DNA of 64,000 nt from Sulfitobacter noctilucicola (GCF_000622385.1 NZ_JASD01000008.1:372001-436000), one strand, 5' to 3'. Shown: positions 1 through 9,596, numbered from the stretch's first letter. The notes: generated from the letters alone by a model not told the origin. Numbers and translations: made by a program.

Positions 1-244
1 TTGTCGGGACGAATTCGACGGCTGTTGCGTCGCCGATGACGGCTGCTGCAACCGCGCGGCATACCGCAACGTCAAAGCCTTTCCATTCGCCGTTTGCATC
101 TGGAGCCGCGAAGCCGACCAGACCGGTTGTTACACCACAGTTCAGCTTACCGCGTGCTTTTACGTCGTCCAGCGTACCGGCCGCTGCTGCGCCCGCTGCC
201 AGACCGGCAATCGTCAGAGCGCCGAAAAGTACTGATTTGTTCAT
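1..244 (-). CDS. aapJ: Amino-acid ABC transporter substrate-binding protein, N-terminal part
   Basis: Only the first 81 codons are in the window; the gene runs off the left edge. The product starts with a cleavable signal peptide (residues 1 to about 22, ending in an Ala-rich stretch), followed by GTLDDVKARGKLNCGV, typical of the general L-amino-acid binding proteins AapJ/BztA. These periplasmic proteins deliver amino acids to an inner-membrane permease of the polar amino-acid family. The ATG at 242-244 is preceded by a good ribosome binding site (AGGAAGAGG). A TTGACC box (minus strand, 370-375) and a short GC hairpin (290-307) lie upstream and may belong to its promoter and leader. The family call is firm; exact substrate range cannot be read from the fragment. 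Confidence 0.85.
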   Translation of the reverse strand, partial: MNKSVLFGALTIAGLAAGAAAAGTLDDVKARGKLNCGVTTGLVGFAAPDANGEWKGFDVAVCRAVAAAVIGDATAVEFVPT

Positions 245-437
245 TGTTACCTCTTCCTGATAATCCGCCACGTTGGATGGGCGGTTGAACCGGCGCTTTT
301 GCGCCGGAGGCGATACCTTACGGGTTGTCCCGCTCAGTGGCCCATACTGTGCTCGGATTCCCGTTTAAAGGTCAAGAGTTAGTGCTGCAAAAACGGGCAA
401 TAACGCGCGCTGACCATCAGTAAAGATGACGAAAACA

Positions 438-1166
438 TCAGTCCAGCGGATCAACGGCGCGACAAAGCGTGAACATGCGACTGGCGTGGAGGAAACTTTC
501 TTTCTTCAACGCGGCCAACTCTTCTGCCTGATCGTCCGCGCCCCACTGCTCCGCCTGCCAGATCTCGTCCAGCCGCGACAGGGTCCAGATTTCATCGGCT
601 GAAGCCCGGTTCAACGCTGTGGCAAATCCGAGAATCAGTGACCCCGACAGGCTCACAAGGTCGTGGAACGCTGCGAGTTCAAAGGGGCTCAGGGCATGGG
701 TACGCCGCCGCAAAGCCTCTAGCGCGGTTGGGTCCTGAGGCGCGTGCATCACTCCAACTCGCGGTATCAGCCGTGCTTCGAGCGCTTCTGCAGCCCAATC
801 CAGCATCGGGTCCCAAAGCGTTGCCTGACGCGCAATCAATGCGTCAGGCTGCGGTGCGCGATAACACAGCAGGTCGCTATCGCCGTAATCCGCAAGCATA
901 TCCGCAACCTCACCGTGCTGAATGGCGACTTTGTCGATTGCAGCATTCGCCGTTTTGGTCGCTGGCATCAGGTGAGGTTTGATCTCTTCTTCCTGTGCAT
1001 CCCATTCTTCAGCGACGACCTGTGCCATCGCCTCCGTCGGCATAATCAGGGCGCGTTTGGCTGGTGTTTTAACTTCGCGTCCATCCAGTCGCACGCCGAA
1101 ACCCTCGGCCTCTGGAACAACTGAGGCCTCTTTCCAAAACCGTTTGGCTTTCCACGCACCGCTCAT
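438..1166 (-). CDS. ATP12-family F1-ATPase assembly chaperone
   Basis: 242 residues, the usual family length. The N-terminal KAKRFWKEASVVP and GFGVRLDGREVKTPAKRAL segments and the later EEWDAQ and PATKTANAAID stretches are hallmarks of ATP12, which in mitochondria and alphaproteobacteria binds the F1 alpha subunit during ATP synthase assembly. The longer reading frame begins at 1181, but the ATG at 1166 overlaps the stop of the upstream HAD phosphatase gene as ATGA, so that start is preferred. It is the last gene of a tightly coupled run crcB-rluC-HAD-ATP12. Function is from family knowledge; there are no ATP synthase genes in the window. Confidence 0.88.
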   Translation of the reverse strand: MSGAWKAKRFWKEASVVPEAEGFGVRLDGREVKTPAKRALIMPTEAMAQVVAEEWDAQEEEIKPHLMPATKTANAAIDKVAIQHGEVADMLADYGDSDLLCYRAPQPDALIARQATLWDPMLDWAAEALEARLIPRVGVMHAPQDPTALEALRRRTHALSPFELAAFHDLVSLSGSLILGFATALNRASADEIWTLSRLDEIWQAEQWGADDQAEELAALKKESFLHASRMFTLCRAVDPLD

Positions 1167-1846
1167 ATCTGCAGCCCCCACACCTCTTGCAATACAGTCG
1201 GCAAGCCCGCGAAATCATCAATCATATGCGCCGCAGCACCCAACCTGTCGCGTCCATGATAGCCCCAGCTTACCCCGATCCCCGGGACGCCTGCAGCTGC
1301 GGCCATTTCCATATCGAAACTGGTATCGCCCACCATCACCGTATCGCCGGTGCTGACGCCCGCATCTTGGATTGCCTGCCGGATCATCGACGGATGCGGT
1401 TTGGACGGATGAAAGTCCGCGACCTGCTGGGTCACGAAAAGACCTTCCAATCCATGGCCCTCTATCAGTTTATCAAGACCGCGTTTAGATTTTCCAGTCG
1501 CCACCCCAAGCAGGATATTGTCGACCGCCTGCAAGCGTTCCAGCGTCTCTTTGGCACCTGCGTAGAAAGGCGCAGTCTGGGCTGTGCCTGCTTCGGCACG
1601 CTCGGTCATATAGGTGTTCTTGTATGCTTCGACCATCTGCCGATGCGCGGTGGTCGACAGCTCGGGTGCCAGGATCGGGTAGATTTGGTCCAATGACAGG
1701 CCCACAACACTCAACAGCGTCTGACGGTCGGGAAGCGGATGATCGACGGCGGCAAACGCAGCAGCCATTGACGATACAATCGTGGCCTGACTGTCGACCA
1801 GCGTACCGTCGACATCAAAAATGACCAAACGCAGGCGGTCGCTCAT
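1163..1846 (-). CDS. HAD-superfamily (IA) phosphatase, phosphoglycolate-phosphatase-like
   Basis: 227 residues with all four HAD motifs visible: DVDGT at 11-15 (nucleophile and general acid Asp), the Thr in GVATGKS near 117, Lys149 in HPSKPHP, and GDTSFD at 173-178. The helical cap between motifs I and II makes it subfamily IA, as in phosphoglycolate phosphatase, pyrophosphatase PpaX and related enzymes acting on small phosphates. The substrate cannot be told from sequence. Both ends are translationally coupled: its start overlaps the pseudouridine synthase stop, and its stop overlaps the ATP12 start, each by an ATGA. Confidence 0.85.
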   Translation of the reverse strand: MSDRLRLVIFDVDGTLVDSQATIVSSMAAAFAAVDHPLPDRQTLLSVVGLSLDQIYPILAPELSTTAHRQMVEAYKNTYMTERAEAGTAQTAPFYAGAKETLERLQAVDNILLGVATGKSKRGLDKLIEGHGLEGLFVTQQVADFHPSKPHPSMIRQAIQDAGVSTGDTVMVGDTSFDMEMAAAAGVPGIGVSWGYHGRDRLGAAAHMIDDFAGLPTVLQEVWGLQI

Positions 1847-2889
1847 TGCAGGCTCTCGAACGGATCATCAGCGGCAAGATCTTCGGTCCAGCCAAATGTC
1901 TCCCACGAATGGGCCATATGCTCGGGCAATTCCGCAGTCACTGTCATCAGCTTGCGGGTCGAGGGATGTTCAAACCGCATCAGACGGGCATGCAGATGCA
2001 GCTTTTTACTGATCATACCGCCCAGTTGCGCACCCCAGCCGTCGCCCATGTTTTCCTGACCAGATCCGCCATATTTACCATCGCCGACAATCGGATGTCC
2101 GATCTCGGCCATATGCGCACGCAGCTGGTGTGTTCGGCCCGTCACAGGCTCCAACGCAACCCATGACGCCCGCGAACCCACGCGGTAGAGCGTTGCATAA
2201 TGTGTCTGTGCACGTTTGGCACCCGGTGTGTCGTTCATATCGCGCGGGTGTACGGCGATCATCTTTTCGCCTTCACCGCTCTTGCCGTGACCACCCGCTT
2301 TGACCAGCCCGTAACTGATCTGACCCAGATAGGGGGTCGGCACACCGGCGACGATAGCCCAGTAAATCTTGCGGGTCTCACGGTGGCGCATCGCTGCGGT
2401 CAGGGATTTCGCTGCTTCACGCGTTCGCGCCAACAACAAAACTCCTGATGTGTCCTTGTCCAAGCGGTGCACAAGACGCGGCTTTTCGTCTGCGTCGAAC
2501 ATCAATGCCTCACCAAGGCCATCAACATGCCGGTCGCCCTGCCCTGATCCACCTTGGACGGGCAAACCTGGCGGTTTGTTAAGCGCAATCACATGGTCGT
2601 CGCGGTAGATTACGCACTGACGAATAAACTTGGCATCCGCATCCGTGACCCGCGTCCGCTTGGGTGGCGGCGGCGCTTCCTGATCCGGCAACGGCGGAAT
2701 ACGAATTTCCTGCCCCACTTCTACACGGGTCGACCCTTTGACACGCCCCCCGTTCACACGAATCTCTCCCTTGCGGCACATCTTTTCGATTTTGCCTTGG
2801 GAAATCAGCGGGAACATGCGTTTGAACCAGCGGTCCAACCGCTGATCTCCATCACCTTCCTGCACCGTCAGGGTCTGTACCCGGCTCAT
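1843..2889 (-). CDS. rluC: RluA/RluC-family ribosomal large-subunit pseudouridine synthase
   Basis: 348 residues. An S4 RNA-binding domain (about 1-60, with the LDRWFKRMFP and RKGEIRVNGGRVK segments) precedes the catalytic domain, where HRLDKDTSGVLL places the catalytic Asp at residue 144. The family isomerises uridine to pseudouridine in 23S rRNA; the S4 plus RluA domain order and length fit RluC (positions 955, 2504 and 2580 in E. coli), but RluD-type specificity cannot be excluded. The ATG at 2889 overlaps the crcB stop as ATGA and is preferred to an upstream in-frame start at 2913. Confidence 0.85.
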   Translation of the reverse strand: MSRVQTLTVQEGDGDQRLDRWFKRMFPLISQGKIEKMCRKGEIRVNGGRVKGSTRVEVGQEIRIPPLPDQEAPPPPKRTRVTDADAKFIRQCVIYRDDHVIALNKPPGLPVQGGSGQGDRHVDGLGEALMFDADEKPRLVHRLDKDTSGVLLLARTREAAKSLTAAMRHRETRKIYWAIVAGVPTPYLGQISYGLVKAGGHGKSGEGEKMIAVHPRDMNDTPGAKRAQTHYATLYRVGSRASWVALEPVTGRTHQLRAHMAEIGHPIVGDGKYGGSGQENMGDGWGAQLGGMISKKLHLHARLMRFEHPSTRKLMTVTAELPEHMAHSWETFGWTEDLAADDPFESLQ

Positions 2890-3266
2890 AAAAACACTCC
2901 ACGGGCCAGCCATAGGCCCAACATCAAAGCTGCGATCGACAGCACCACCGACAAGGCCACGTAAAGCCCTGCCGCACCATAGTTTCCCCGTTCCATCAAC
3001 GTCACCGTTTCAAGCGAGAAGGCTGAAAAGGTTGTGAAGCCGCCAAGAATACCGGTCATCACGAACGGGCTGAGGTGTGTGAGCCCACGATGGGCCGCAG
3101 CAACGACAAACACGCCCATCAAAAACGAGCCAAGGATATTCACCGCGATAATTGCCAGCGGGAAGTCGGAAACACCGGTTAGCCGCAACACACCCATGCC
3201 TGCCGCAAAGCGCAAAGCGGCACCGATGGCACCTCCAAAAGCAACAAGAAACATGGTAGAAATCAT
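2886..3266 (-). CDS. crcB: Fluoride ion channel/exporter CrcB (Fluc)
   Basis: 126 residues with four hydrophobic segments. The family motifs are present: GGAIGAALRF near the N-terminus, the conserved Asn in AVNILGSFLMG (about 43) and GGFTTFSAFSLE (75-86), whose Phe and Thr residues line the fluoride path in Fluc channels. A single gene fits the dual-topology homodimer type. It begins the crcB-rluC-HAD-ATP12 run. Only about 55 bp separate it from rarA and I see no room for a complete fluoride riboswitch there. The start could also be the second Met, four residues in. Confidence 0.88.
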   Translation of the reverse strand: MISTMFLVAFGGAIGAALRFAAGMGVLRLTGVSDFPLAIIAVNILGSFLMGVFVVAAAHRGLTHLSPFVMTGILGGFTTFSAFSLETVTLMERGNYGAAGLYVALSVVLSIAALMLGLWLARGVFL

Positions 3267-3321
3267 CTGCGGTCTGTCGTTGTTTCAACCCGGATTGTCA
3301 AGTTTAGCGGCGCAAGCGGCC

Positions 3322-4629
3322 CTAGCCGTCGCGTTTGCTGCGCAGCTTGGTGAAATAATCCAACCGCTTTTTCAGTTCACGTTCGAAACCGCGCTCGACC
3401 GGTGCGTAAAGCACGGGGCGCTGCATGGTTTCAGGAAAGTAGTTTTGCCCGGAAAACCCGTCTTCGGCATCGTGGTCATAAGCATAGCCCGCGCCATAAC
3501 CCATATCCTTCATCATGCCCGTGGCTGCGTTCAAAATATGCTTGGGCGGCGGCTCTGATCCGGTTTCTTTTGCCGCCTTGCGTGCACCCTTATAAGCCAC
3601 ATATCCCGCGTTCGATTTGGGCGCCAATGCCAGATAGGCAACCGCCTGCGCCAGCGCCAGCTCGCCTTCGGGCGAGCCTAACCGCTCGAATGTCTCCCAC
3701 GATTGAAGACAGACCGCCTGCGCTTGCGGGTCTGCAAGCCCGATGTCTTCCACCGCCATCCGCGTAATCCGCCGCGCCAGATATCTGGGATCTTCGCCGC
3801 CCTCCAGCATCCGCGCGAACCAATAAAGGGCCGCGTCCGGGTCGGAACCACGCACGGACTTGTGCAGCGCAGAAATCAAATTGTAATGCGCGTCCCCGCC
3901 TTTGTCATACTGCGCCGCCCTGCGCATGAGACGCTGACCAAGCGCTGCCTTGTCCAGCTTCTGATCCGGTTTCCATGCGGCCACTTGCTCGATCAGGTTG
4001 AGCAAAGCCCGCCCGTCGCCATCAGCCATCTCAAGCAAAGCTTCCCGCGCGGGACCATCAAGGGGGAGCGTACGGTCCAGCTCCTGTTCGGCACGCTGTG
4101 CAAGCAGTTCCAACTCCGCCAGCGACAACCGCTCCAATACCAACACCTGTGCGCGGCTCATCACAGCAGCGTTCAATTCGAAACTGGGATTCTCGGTGGT
4201 GGCACCAACCAGCAAAATGGTCCCGTCTTCCATGTGCGGCAGGAATCCATCCTGCTGCGCTTTGTTGAAACGATGAATCTCATCGACGAACAACAGCGTG
4301 CCTTGCCCGTTCTGCCGTCGAATTTTGGCAGCCTCAAACACGCGCCGCAACTCGGGGACACCTGAAAAAATAGCACTGATCTGGACGAAATGGAGATCGG
4401 TCTCGTCCGCCAATAAACGCGCGATCGTGGTCTTGCCCACGCCTGGCGGTCCCCAAAAGATCAATGAAGTCAGACTTCCGGATGACAGCATCACTGTCAG
4501 TGGCGCGTCAGGCCCCAGAACCTTCTGCTGACCGATCACCTCTGCAATGGATTTGGGACGCAGCCGGTCCGCCAAAGGTCGGGGTGCCGTATCCGGCACC
4601 TCTGCGCCACTATCAAATAAATCCGCCAT
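3322..4629 (-). CDS. rarA: Replication-associated recombination protein A (RarA/MgsA) AAA+ ATPase
   Basis: 435 residues. Walker A GPPGVGKT (60-67), Walker B LFVDEIHRF (about 113-121), a sensor segment GATTENPSFELN and the C-terminal MgsA tetramerisation domain are all visible. RarA acts at stalled replication forks, related to clamp-loader ATPases and eukaryotic WRNIP1. The start at 4629 (MADLFD) is chosen as the family N-terminus; an ATG nine bases upstream (4638) is possible. It sits head-to-tail upstream of crcB with a 55-bp gap and downstream of the ribosomal cluster terminator. Confidence 0.92.
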   Translation of the reverse strand: MADLFDSGAEVPDTAPRPLADRLRPKSIAEVIGQQKVLGPDAPLTVMLSSGSLTSLIFWGPPGVGKTTIARLLADETDLHFVQISAIFSGVPELRRVFEAAKIRRQNGQGTLLFVDEIHRFNKAQQDGFLPHMEDGTILLVGATTENPSFELNAAVMSRAQVLVLERLSLAELELLAQRAEQELDRTLPLDGPAREALLEMADGDGRALLNLIEQVAAWKPDQKLDKAALGQRLMRRAAQYDKGGDAHYNLISALHKSVRGSDPDAALYWFARMLEGGEDPRYLARRITRMAVEDIGLADPQAQAVCLQSWETFERLGSPEGELALAQAVAYLALAPKSNAGYVAYKGARKAAKETGSEPPPKHILNAATGMMKDMGYGAGYAYDHDAEDGFSGQNYFPETMQRPVLYAPVERGFERELKKRLDYFTKLRSKRDG

Positions 4630-4711
4630 ACCAATCATATGCGCGGCTCGATTGATCAGCGCAACACCCCGTCTTCACTTGGCCGACAAACTCAGATCCG
4701 GCCGCACAAAC

Positions 4712-4739
4712 AAAAAGCCCTGCCAATTGGCAGGGCTTT
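4712..4739 (-). terminator. Rho-independent terminator after rplQ
   Basis: A 12-bp perfect inverted repeat (AAAGCCCTGCCA / TGGCAGGGCTTT) with a very short loop, followed on the minus strand by a T run. It lies 24 bp after the rplQ stop and closes the ribosomal-protein supercluster. Confidence 0.85.
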
Positions 4740-4762
4740 CGTTTCGCAAAGTGCGAAAATTC

Positions 4763-5179
4763 TTATTCTGCGGCTTCTTCAGCTGCAACGCGGGCTTTGT
4801 CGCCGGCGCCTTTGGCATCGCGGTCGCGGTCCACGAACTCGATGATCGCCATCGGAGCCATATCACCATAACGGAAACCCGCTTTCAGAACGCGAACGTA
4901 TCCGCCCTGACGATCCTTGTAGCGTGGCCCCAGAATGTCAAAAAGCTTGGCGACATACTTGTCTTGCTTGAGCTTGCTTGCAGCCTGGCGGCGTGCGTGA
5001 AGATCGCCACGCTTTGCCAGTGTGATCATCTTTTCAATCACCGGGCGCAGTTCTTTTGCTTTTGGCAATGTTGTCTTGATTTGCTCATGTTCGATGAGCG
5101 AGCCTGCCATGTTTGACCAGAGCGCCTTGCGGTGCTCATGTGTACGGTTCAGGCGGCGGTATCCACGTGCGTGACGCAT
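4763..5179 (-). CDS. rplQ: 50S ribosomal protein L17
   Basis: 138 residues. The N-terminus ([20 protein letters not shown]) is diagnostic of bL17, a 50S protein near the polypeptide exit tunnel. The Ala/Glu-rich tail (AAEEAAE) is typical of alphaproteobacterial L17. Last gene of the rpsM-rpsK-rpoA-rplQ block, followed by a strong terminator. A 134-bp gap with an 11-bp perfect hairpin separates it from rpoA, unusual for such a tight operon. Confidence 0.97.
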   Translation of the reverse strand: MRHARGYRRLNRTHEHRKALWSNMAGSLIEHEQIKTTLPKAKELRPVIEKMITLAKRGDLHARRQAASKLKQDKYVAKLFDILGPRYKDRQGGYVRVLKAGFRYGDMAPMAIIEFVDRDRDAKGAGDKARVAAEEAAE

Positions 5180-5280
5180 GTTGTAGTCTCCTAGATGTGC
5201 CCTCTACGGGCGGTTTTACTTTGTCTGGCCCGCGATGCGTGTCTTGGGCTCTCCTTGGGGCGCTTGGGCCCGGTCGTGGT

Positions 5281-5306
5281 GTAAGGCGGGGATCACCCCG
5301 CCTTAC
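5281..5306. repeat. Intercistronic REP-like palindrome between rpoA and rplQ
   Basis: A perfect 11-bp inverted repeat (GTAAGGCGGGG / CCCCGCCTTAC) around a 4-base loop, 7 bp after the rpoA stop. It lacks a T run, so it is more like a REP-type palindrome or an mRNA processing/stability hairpin than a terminator. Similar GC-rich palindromes occur in several other gaps of this cluster. Confidence 0.6.
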
Positions 5307-5312
5307 GTTGGC

Positions 5313-6329
5313 TTAAAAGTTGTCTTCGAACTTCTTGGCCAGATCTTCGATGTTGTCCGGTGGCCAGTCTTCGACGTCCATGCCAAGGTGCAGCCCCATA
5401 CCAGACAGCACTTCCTTGATCTCGTTCAAGGACTTGCGGCCAAAGTTCGGCGTGCGCAGCATTTCCGCTTCGGTCTTCTGGATCAGATCGCCGATGTAGA
5501 CGATGTTGTCGTTCTTCAGGCAGTTTGCGGAACGGACGGACAGCTCCAGCTCGTCTACCTTCTTGAGCAGCAACGGGTTGAACTCCAGACCGTCATCCTC
5601 ATCCGCGCGGGATGCTGATTCAGGCTCGTCAAAGTTCACAAAGATGCCCAGCTGGTCCTGCAGGATGCGTGCAGCGAATGCCACCGCGTCATCCGGCGTA
5701 ATGGAGCCGTCTGTTTCAACTTTCATCGTCAGCTTGTCATAGTCCAGAACCTGACCTTCACGGGTCGGCTGCACGTCATAGCTGACCTTCTTGACCGGCG
5801 AATAAATCGCATCAATCGGGATCAAGCCAATCGGCGCGTCTTCCGGCTTGTTCTTGTCCGCAGAAACATAGCCCTTGCCGGTGTTGACTGTCAGTTCCAT
5901 GTAGACGTCTGCGCCATCATCAAGGTGGCAGATCACGTGATCACGGTTCAGGATCTCGATGCCTGCGCTCTCGGAAATGTCGCCAGCCGTCACAACACCC
6001 GGACCTTTTGCAGAAATCGACAGACGCTTTGGCCCTTCAACTTCCATACGGATGGAAACACCCTTGAGGTTCAGAATGATATCGGTCACGTCTTCACGCA
6101 CACCGGCAACAGATGAAAACTCGTGCAAAACATTGTCAATTTGTACGGATGTGATCGCAGCACCCTGCAGGGATGACATCAGGACGCGGCGCAGCGCGTT
6201 GCCCATCGTCAAACCAAAACCGCGCTCAAGCGGCTCGGCCATCACGGTCGCCTGACGCGCTGGGTCATTGCCCGGCTTTACGTCCAGCTGTTGTGGTTTA
6301 ATCAGTTCAGCCCAATTTTTGTGGATCAT
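5313..6329 (-). CDS. rpoA: RNA polymerase alpha subunit
   Basis: 338 residues, the usual alphaproteobacterial length. The N-terminal assembly domain ([33 protein letters not shown]) and the C-terminal DNA-contact domain ([14 protein letters not shown], ..[14 protein letters not shown]) are intact. It nucleates core polymerase assembly and contacts UP elements and activators. The ATG at 6329 is chosen because the family begins MIHKN and GGAGGG lies just upstream; a longer frame from 6359 is not supported. Member of the rpsM-rpsK-rpoA-rplQ block. Confidence 0.98.
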   Translation of the reverse strand: MIHKNWAELIKPQQLDVKPGNDPARQATVMAEPLERGFGLTMGNALRRVLMSSLQGAAITSVQIDNVLHEFSSVAGVREDVTDIILNLKGVSIRMEVEGPKRLSISAKGPGVVTAGDISESAGIEILNRDHVICHLDDGADVYMELTVNTGKGYVSADKNKPEDAPIGLIPIDAIYSPVKKVSYDVQPTREGQVLDYDKLTMKVETDGSITPDDAVAFAARILQDQLGIFVNFDEPESASRADEDDGLEFNPLLLKKVDELELSVRSANCLKNDNIVYIGDLIQKTEAEMLRTPNFGRKSLNEIKEVLSGMGLHLGMDVEDWPPDNIEDLAKKFEDNF

Positions 6330-6399
6330 GGTAACCCTCCATCCTTGTAACTGCTGCATGTCCGGTCAGCAGCTACGCTCGAGGTTTCAAAAAGCGGTA

Positions 6400-6428
6400 T
6401 GGGGCCTGCGCATAACACGCAGACCCCG
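6400..6428. repeat. Intercistronic hairpin between rpsK and rpoA
   Basis: GGGGCCTGCG pairs with CGCAGACCCC across a short loop (one wobble or mismatch), 17 bp after the rpsK stop. No T run follows; it looks like one of the palindromic elements scattered in this cluster rather than a terminator. Confidence 0.45.
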
Positions 6429-6444
6429 TAAGTCTTGTCGTCGC

Positions 6445-6834
6445 TTAAACGCGGCGGCGCTTTGGTGGGCGACAGCCGTTGTGCGCCATAGGCGTCACGT
6501 CACGAATTGACGTGATGTTGAAGCCTGCCGCGGCCAGAGCGCGCAGCGCGGATTCACGACCGGAGCCGGGACCCTGCACTTCAACTTCCAGCGTTTTTAC
6601 GCCGTGTTCCTGCGCCTTGCGGCCCGCATCCTCAGCAGCCATCTGGGCCGCGTAGGGTGTGGATTTCCGTGAGCCTTTGAAGCCCATGGTGCCGGACGAG
6701 GACCATGCAATCGCATTGCCCTGAACGTCGGAAATCAGGATTTTTGTGTTGTTGAAGCTGGAGTTTACGTGAGCAACCCCTGCTGCAATGTTCTTGGAGA
6801 CCTTACGCTTGGTCTTGCGTGCATCGCGTGCCAT
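6445..6834 (-). CDS. rpsK: 30S ribosomal protein S11
   Basis: 129 residues. The segments [16 protein letters not shown] and [14 protein letters not shown] and the C-terminal [18 protein letters not shown] are those of uS11, which forms part of the 30S platform near the mRNA exit. Starts 15 bp after rpsM with an AGGGAGG-like ribosome binding site. Confidence 0.98.
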   Translation of the reverse strand: MARDARKTKRKVSKNIAAGVAHVNSSFNNTKILISDVQGNAIAWSSSGTMGFKGSRKSTPYAAQMAAEDAGRKAQEHGVKTLEVEVQGPGSGRESALRALAAAGFNITSIRDVTPMAHNGCRPPKRRRV

Positions 6835-6848
6835 CTATTCAGCCTCCC

Positions 6849-7217
6849 TTATTTCTTCTTACCGGCAATGGCCTTTGCGGGGCCTTTGCGTGTGCGAGCA
6901 TTTGTGTGCGTACGCTGACCACGTACAGGCAGGTTACGACGGTGGCGCAGGCCACGGTAGCAACCCAGATCCATCAAACGCTTGATGTTCATCTGTGTGT
7001 CACGACGCAGGTCACCTTCGACGGTATAGTTTTCGTCGATGTGCTCGCGGATTTTCAGGATCTCGGCATCGGACAATTCGTTGATGCGACGAGAGAAGTC
7101 GATACCAACTGCTTCGCAGATTGCTTCTGCGGAGGAGTTACCGATACCGGTGATGTAAGTGAGGGCGATTGGAACCCGCTTTGCAGTCGGGATGTTAACG
7201 CCGGCAATACGTGCCAC
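6849..7217 (-). CDS. rpsM: 30S ribosomal protein S13, GTG start
   Basis: 122 residues, the standard alphaproteobacterial length. The family N-terminus (ARIAGVNIP) begins directly after a GTG at 7215-7217, preceded by AAAGGA at correct spacing; the longer in-frame extension to 7286 has no family match. uS13 sits in the 30S head and contacts P-site tRNA and the 50S bridges. First gene of the alpha-operon block; 266 bp separate it from adk, with hairpins and a candidate promoter, so it probably has its own transcription start. Confidence 0.96.
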   Translation of the reverse strand: MARIAGVNIPTAKRVPIALTYITGIGNSSAEAICEAVGIDFSRRINELSDAEILKIREHIDENYTVEGDLRRDTQMNIKRLMDLGCYRGLRHRRNLPVRGQRTHTNARTRKGPAKAIAGKKK

Positions 7218-7274
7218 GTGTGCAATTCCTTTTCGTTGCGGGTCCGTAATACCAGACCCTTTTTTCACAAACGA

Positions 7275-7303
7275 AGCCCGAGGCAATAGAGGCCGTCGGG
7301 CTA
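7275..7303 (-). other. Leader hairpin upstream of rpsM
   Basis: AGCCCGA pairs with TCGGGCT with further internal pairing (CGGCCT against the loop side), 58 bp before the GTG of rpsM on the minus strand. In gammaproteobacteria S4 represses this operon through a pseudoknot in the leader; whether this hairpin plays such a role is inference only. Confidence 0.35.
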
Positions 7304-7372
7304 AGGCTGATCAGGTGATCTTGCGGGCGGGGGCGACCCGAACCGCAAATTGATTCTCATTCGAGATAGCGC

Positions 7373-7401
7373 TGACTATGGGGTTTTGGCACAGGCGTCA
7401 A
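7373..7401 (-). promoter_or_regulatory. Candidate sigma-70 promoter for rpsM-rpsK-rpoA-rplQ
   Basis: On the minus strand TTGACG (7401 to 7396) is followed after 15-17 bp by CATAGTCA, a loose -10 element. It would give a leader of about 150 nt before rpsM. Supported by the long adk-rpsM gap and by a hairpin just after adk. Confidence 0.4.
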
Positions 7402-7452
7402 CCCGCTCTGACAGGATCGGAGCCGCTGGCAAAATATGCTTTGGAAATCCGT

Positions 7453-7475
7453 CCGGACTTTTCAATAAAGTCCGG
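7453..7475 (-). terminator. Hairpin directly after adk, possible weak terminator
   Basis: CCGGACTT/AAGTCCGG, an 8-bp perfect stem with a 7-base loop, 9 bp after the adk stop. The following bases on the minus strand lack a proper T run, so it may be a stabilising hairpin rather than a terminator. Confidence 0.45.
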
Positions 7476-7483
7476 TACGTGTC

Positions 7484-8131
7484 CTAGCTATCCAGCGCCT
7501 CGGCGATCTCGCCCTGTACCGCTTCCATGGAACCCAAACCGTTCACAGAACTCAGCATTTCTTTGGCGTAGTAGTAGCCAATCAGCGGTGACGTCTGTTT
7601 GTAATAAGCCATGAGACGCGTCTTCAGGCTTTCTTCGTTGTCGTCTGACCTGCGGGTGAACTCTGCTTCTTTACCGCAGTTCGTGCATTTTCCATCGGCG
7701 GGCACAGGCTTGGTATTATCGTTATAAACCTCGCCGCATTCGCTACACGTCGACCGTGCTGTAATTCGGTCAACCAGCGCTTCGTCGTCGACGCGCATCT
7801 CGATGACAGCATCAAGGGTTTTGCCCTCATCCGCCATCAACTTGCCCAGTGCATCCGCTTGTTCAAGCGTACGCGGGAACCCGTCAAAGATAAAACCGCC
7901 CGCGTTGTCGCCTTCAAGCTTTTCGCGGATCAGGCCGATCACGATCTCATCCGTGACCAACTCACCACGCGCCATGACGCCAGCAACCATATTACCCATT
8001 TCAGTGCCCGAAGCCTTGGCCTCGCGCAACATGTCACCTGTCGAAAGCTGCACCATGTTCCGCGTTGCGACCAGATGGCGCGCTTGTGTACCTTTGCCTG
8101 CGCCCGGAGGCCCTAAAAGAATAATATTCAT
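7484..8131 (-). CDS. adk: Adenylate kinase with zinc-binding LID
   Basis: 215 residues. P-loop GPPGAGKGT (7-15), the NMP-binding region STGDMLR (30-36) and FDGFPRT (82-88). The LID carries four cysteines (129, 132, 149, 152) in a C-x2-C...C-x2-C pattern, so it should bind a structural zinc. Catalyses 2 ADP = ATP + AMP in the cytoplasm. The start overlaps the secY stop as ATGA, so it is translationally coupled to secY, the usual order in this group. Confidence 0.97.
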   Translation of the reverse strand: MNIILLGPPGAGKGTQARHLVATRNMVQLSTGDMLREAKASGTEMGNMVAGVMARGELVTDEIVIGLIREKLEGDNAGGFIFDGFPRTLEQADALGKLMADEGKTLDAVIEMRVDDEALVDRITARSTCSECGEVYNDNTKPVPADGKCTNCGKEAEFTRRSDDNEESLKTRLMAYYKQTSPLIGYYYAKEMLSSVNGLGSMEAVQGEIAEALDS

Positions 8132-9492
8132 CGACGTACCGGGCTCCGTTTCTTGCGTGTGCCTTTACCTTTGCCGCGTAGGTTCGATTTTTCAAGCAGA
8201 CCTTCGTACTGATGCGCCAAAAGATGACTTTGAACCTGCTGAATCGTGTCCATCGTGACTGATACAACGATCAAGACCGACGTACCGCCAAAGTAGAACG
8301 GGATCGCGAACTGGCCGCGCAGGATTTCAGGGAACACGCAGACCAGCGCGAGATAACCAGACCCGAGCACGAGTACGCGGTTCACCACATACTCAAGATA
8401 TTCGGCTGTCTTCTTACCAGGACGGATACCAGGCACAAAACCGTTCTGGTTTTTAAGGTTGTCGGCCACGTCATCGGGCTTGAAGCTTACGTTGAAGGTG
8501 TAGAAATACGCGAAGAAAACGATCATCGCGATAAAGAACAACAGGTACAGCGGCTGACCGGGGCCGAAGTTGGCCAGCAACACAGACATCACCGGACCGG
8601 TTGAATTGCCCGAGAACGTGCTGATCGTAATCGGAAGCAGCAAAAGGCTGGAGGCGAAGATCGCCGGAATAACACCTGCTGGGTTAACTTTGACCGGCAG
8701 GTGACTGGACCCACCGTCGTACATTTTCTGACCAACTTGACGGCGCGGGTACTGGATGTGGATCTTGCGCAAGGCGCGCTCCATAAACACCACAAACATG
8801 ATCGTCAGAACCACCATAACCAACACGCCTACAATTACCGCAGGGCTGATGGCACCGGACCGGCCAGACGCAAAGAATTGCGCGATCGCTGCAGGAACTT
8901 CGGCGATGATGCCAACAAAGATGATCAGAGAAATACCGTTACCAATGCCGCGAGCGGTGATCTGCTCACCAAGCCACATCAGGAACATCGTGCCGCCGAC
9001 CAGCGTGATCATACAGGCAATACGGAAATACATCCCCGGATCAGCCGCGATATCACCGGCTTCAAGACTGACCGCAAGGCCGTAAGCCTGCAAAGTAGCC
9101 AGCGCGACAGTACCGTAGCGTGTATATTGGTTAAGCTTCTTACGTCCCTGCTCGCCTTCTTTCTTCAGCTGCTCCCATGGGCCGTACATAGACCCCAGAA
9201 GCTGCACGATGATCGATGCAGAGATATAAGGCATGATGCCAAGCGCAAAGATACCCATCCGACCCAGCGCACCGCCGGTGAACATCGACACCATGCCCCC
9301 GATGCCCTGCCCCGCGCTGTCCATAAATTCGCGCAACGCGCCACCATCAATGCCCGGAACGGGAATAAAGGTGCCAAGGCGATAGACGATCAACAATCCC
9401 AGTGTGAACAGGATCCGGTTGCGCAGGTCTGTGGCCTTGCCCAATGCGGACCAGCTAGTGTTGGCGGCCATGTTTTCGACGGCTGATACCAT
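8128..9492 (-). CDS. secY: Preprotein translocase subunit SecY
   Basis: 454 residues with ten hydrophobic segments. The family signature FIPVPGIDG lies in the N-terminal third and the C-terminal half carries the cytoplasmic loop [22 protein letters not shown] used for SecA/ribosome contact. It forms the protein-conducting channel of the inner membrane with SecE and SecG. The ATG at 9492 (MVSAVENMA) is preferred over an upstream in-frame start at 9531. It is the middle gene of rplO-secY-adk. Confidence 0.97.
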   Translation of the reverse strand: MVSAVENMAANTSWSALGKATDLRNRILFTLGLLIVYRLGTFIPVPGIDGGALREFMDSAGQGIGGMVSMFTGGALGRMGIFALGIMPYISASIIVQLLGSMYGPWEQLKKEGEQGRKKLNQYTRYGTVALATLQAYGLAVSLEAGDIAADPGMYFRIACMITLVGGTMFLMWLGEQITARGIGNGISLIIFVGIIAEVPAAIAQFFASGRSGAISPAVIVGVLVMVVLTIMFVVFMERALRKIHIQYPRRQVGQKMYDGGSSHLPVKVNPAGVIPAIFASSLLLLPITISTFSGNSTGPVMSVLLANFGPGQPLYLLFFIAMIVFFAYFYTFNVSFKPDDVADNLKNQNGFVPGIRPGKKTAEYLEYVVNRVLVLGSGYLALVCVFPEILRGQFAIPFYFGGTSVLIVVSVTMDTIQQVQSHLLAHQYEGLLEKSNLRGKGKGTRKKRSPVRR

Positions 9493-9520
9493 TGTGCGGT
9501 CTCTTTTCGTTGTTATGCAA

Positions 9521-9596
9521 ACGCCGCCCAAGCTGATTTCCAGCGGGCGGCGTCCCTAGAAAACTCAAGAGGTATGTAAGCGGGTCGCGGCCCGCT
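9521..9596. repeat. Two GC-rich hairpins between rplO and secY
   Basis: ACGCCGCCC / GGGCGGCGT (9521-9529 with 9545-9553) and a second stem AGCGGG / CCCGCT (about 9579-9594) fill the 123-bp gap. No T runs follow on the minus strand. They may be REP-like palindromes or mRNA stability elements that set rplO and secY expression apart. Confidence 0.45.

Noticed and set aside
3267..3321. Fluoride riboswitch upstream of crcB
   Set aside because: Only 55 bp are available before rarA and no pseudoknot-like layout is visible.
8701..9486. A 261-codon plus-strand frame antisense to secY
   Set aside because: Shadow of SecY; composition is abnormal (many His, Asp, Arg) and there is no membrane or enzyme motif.
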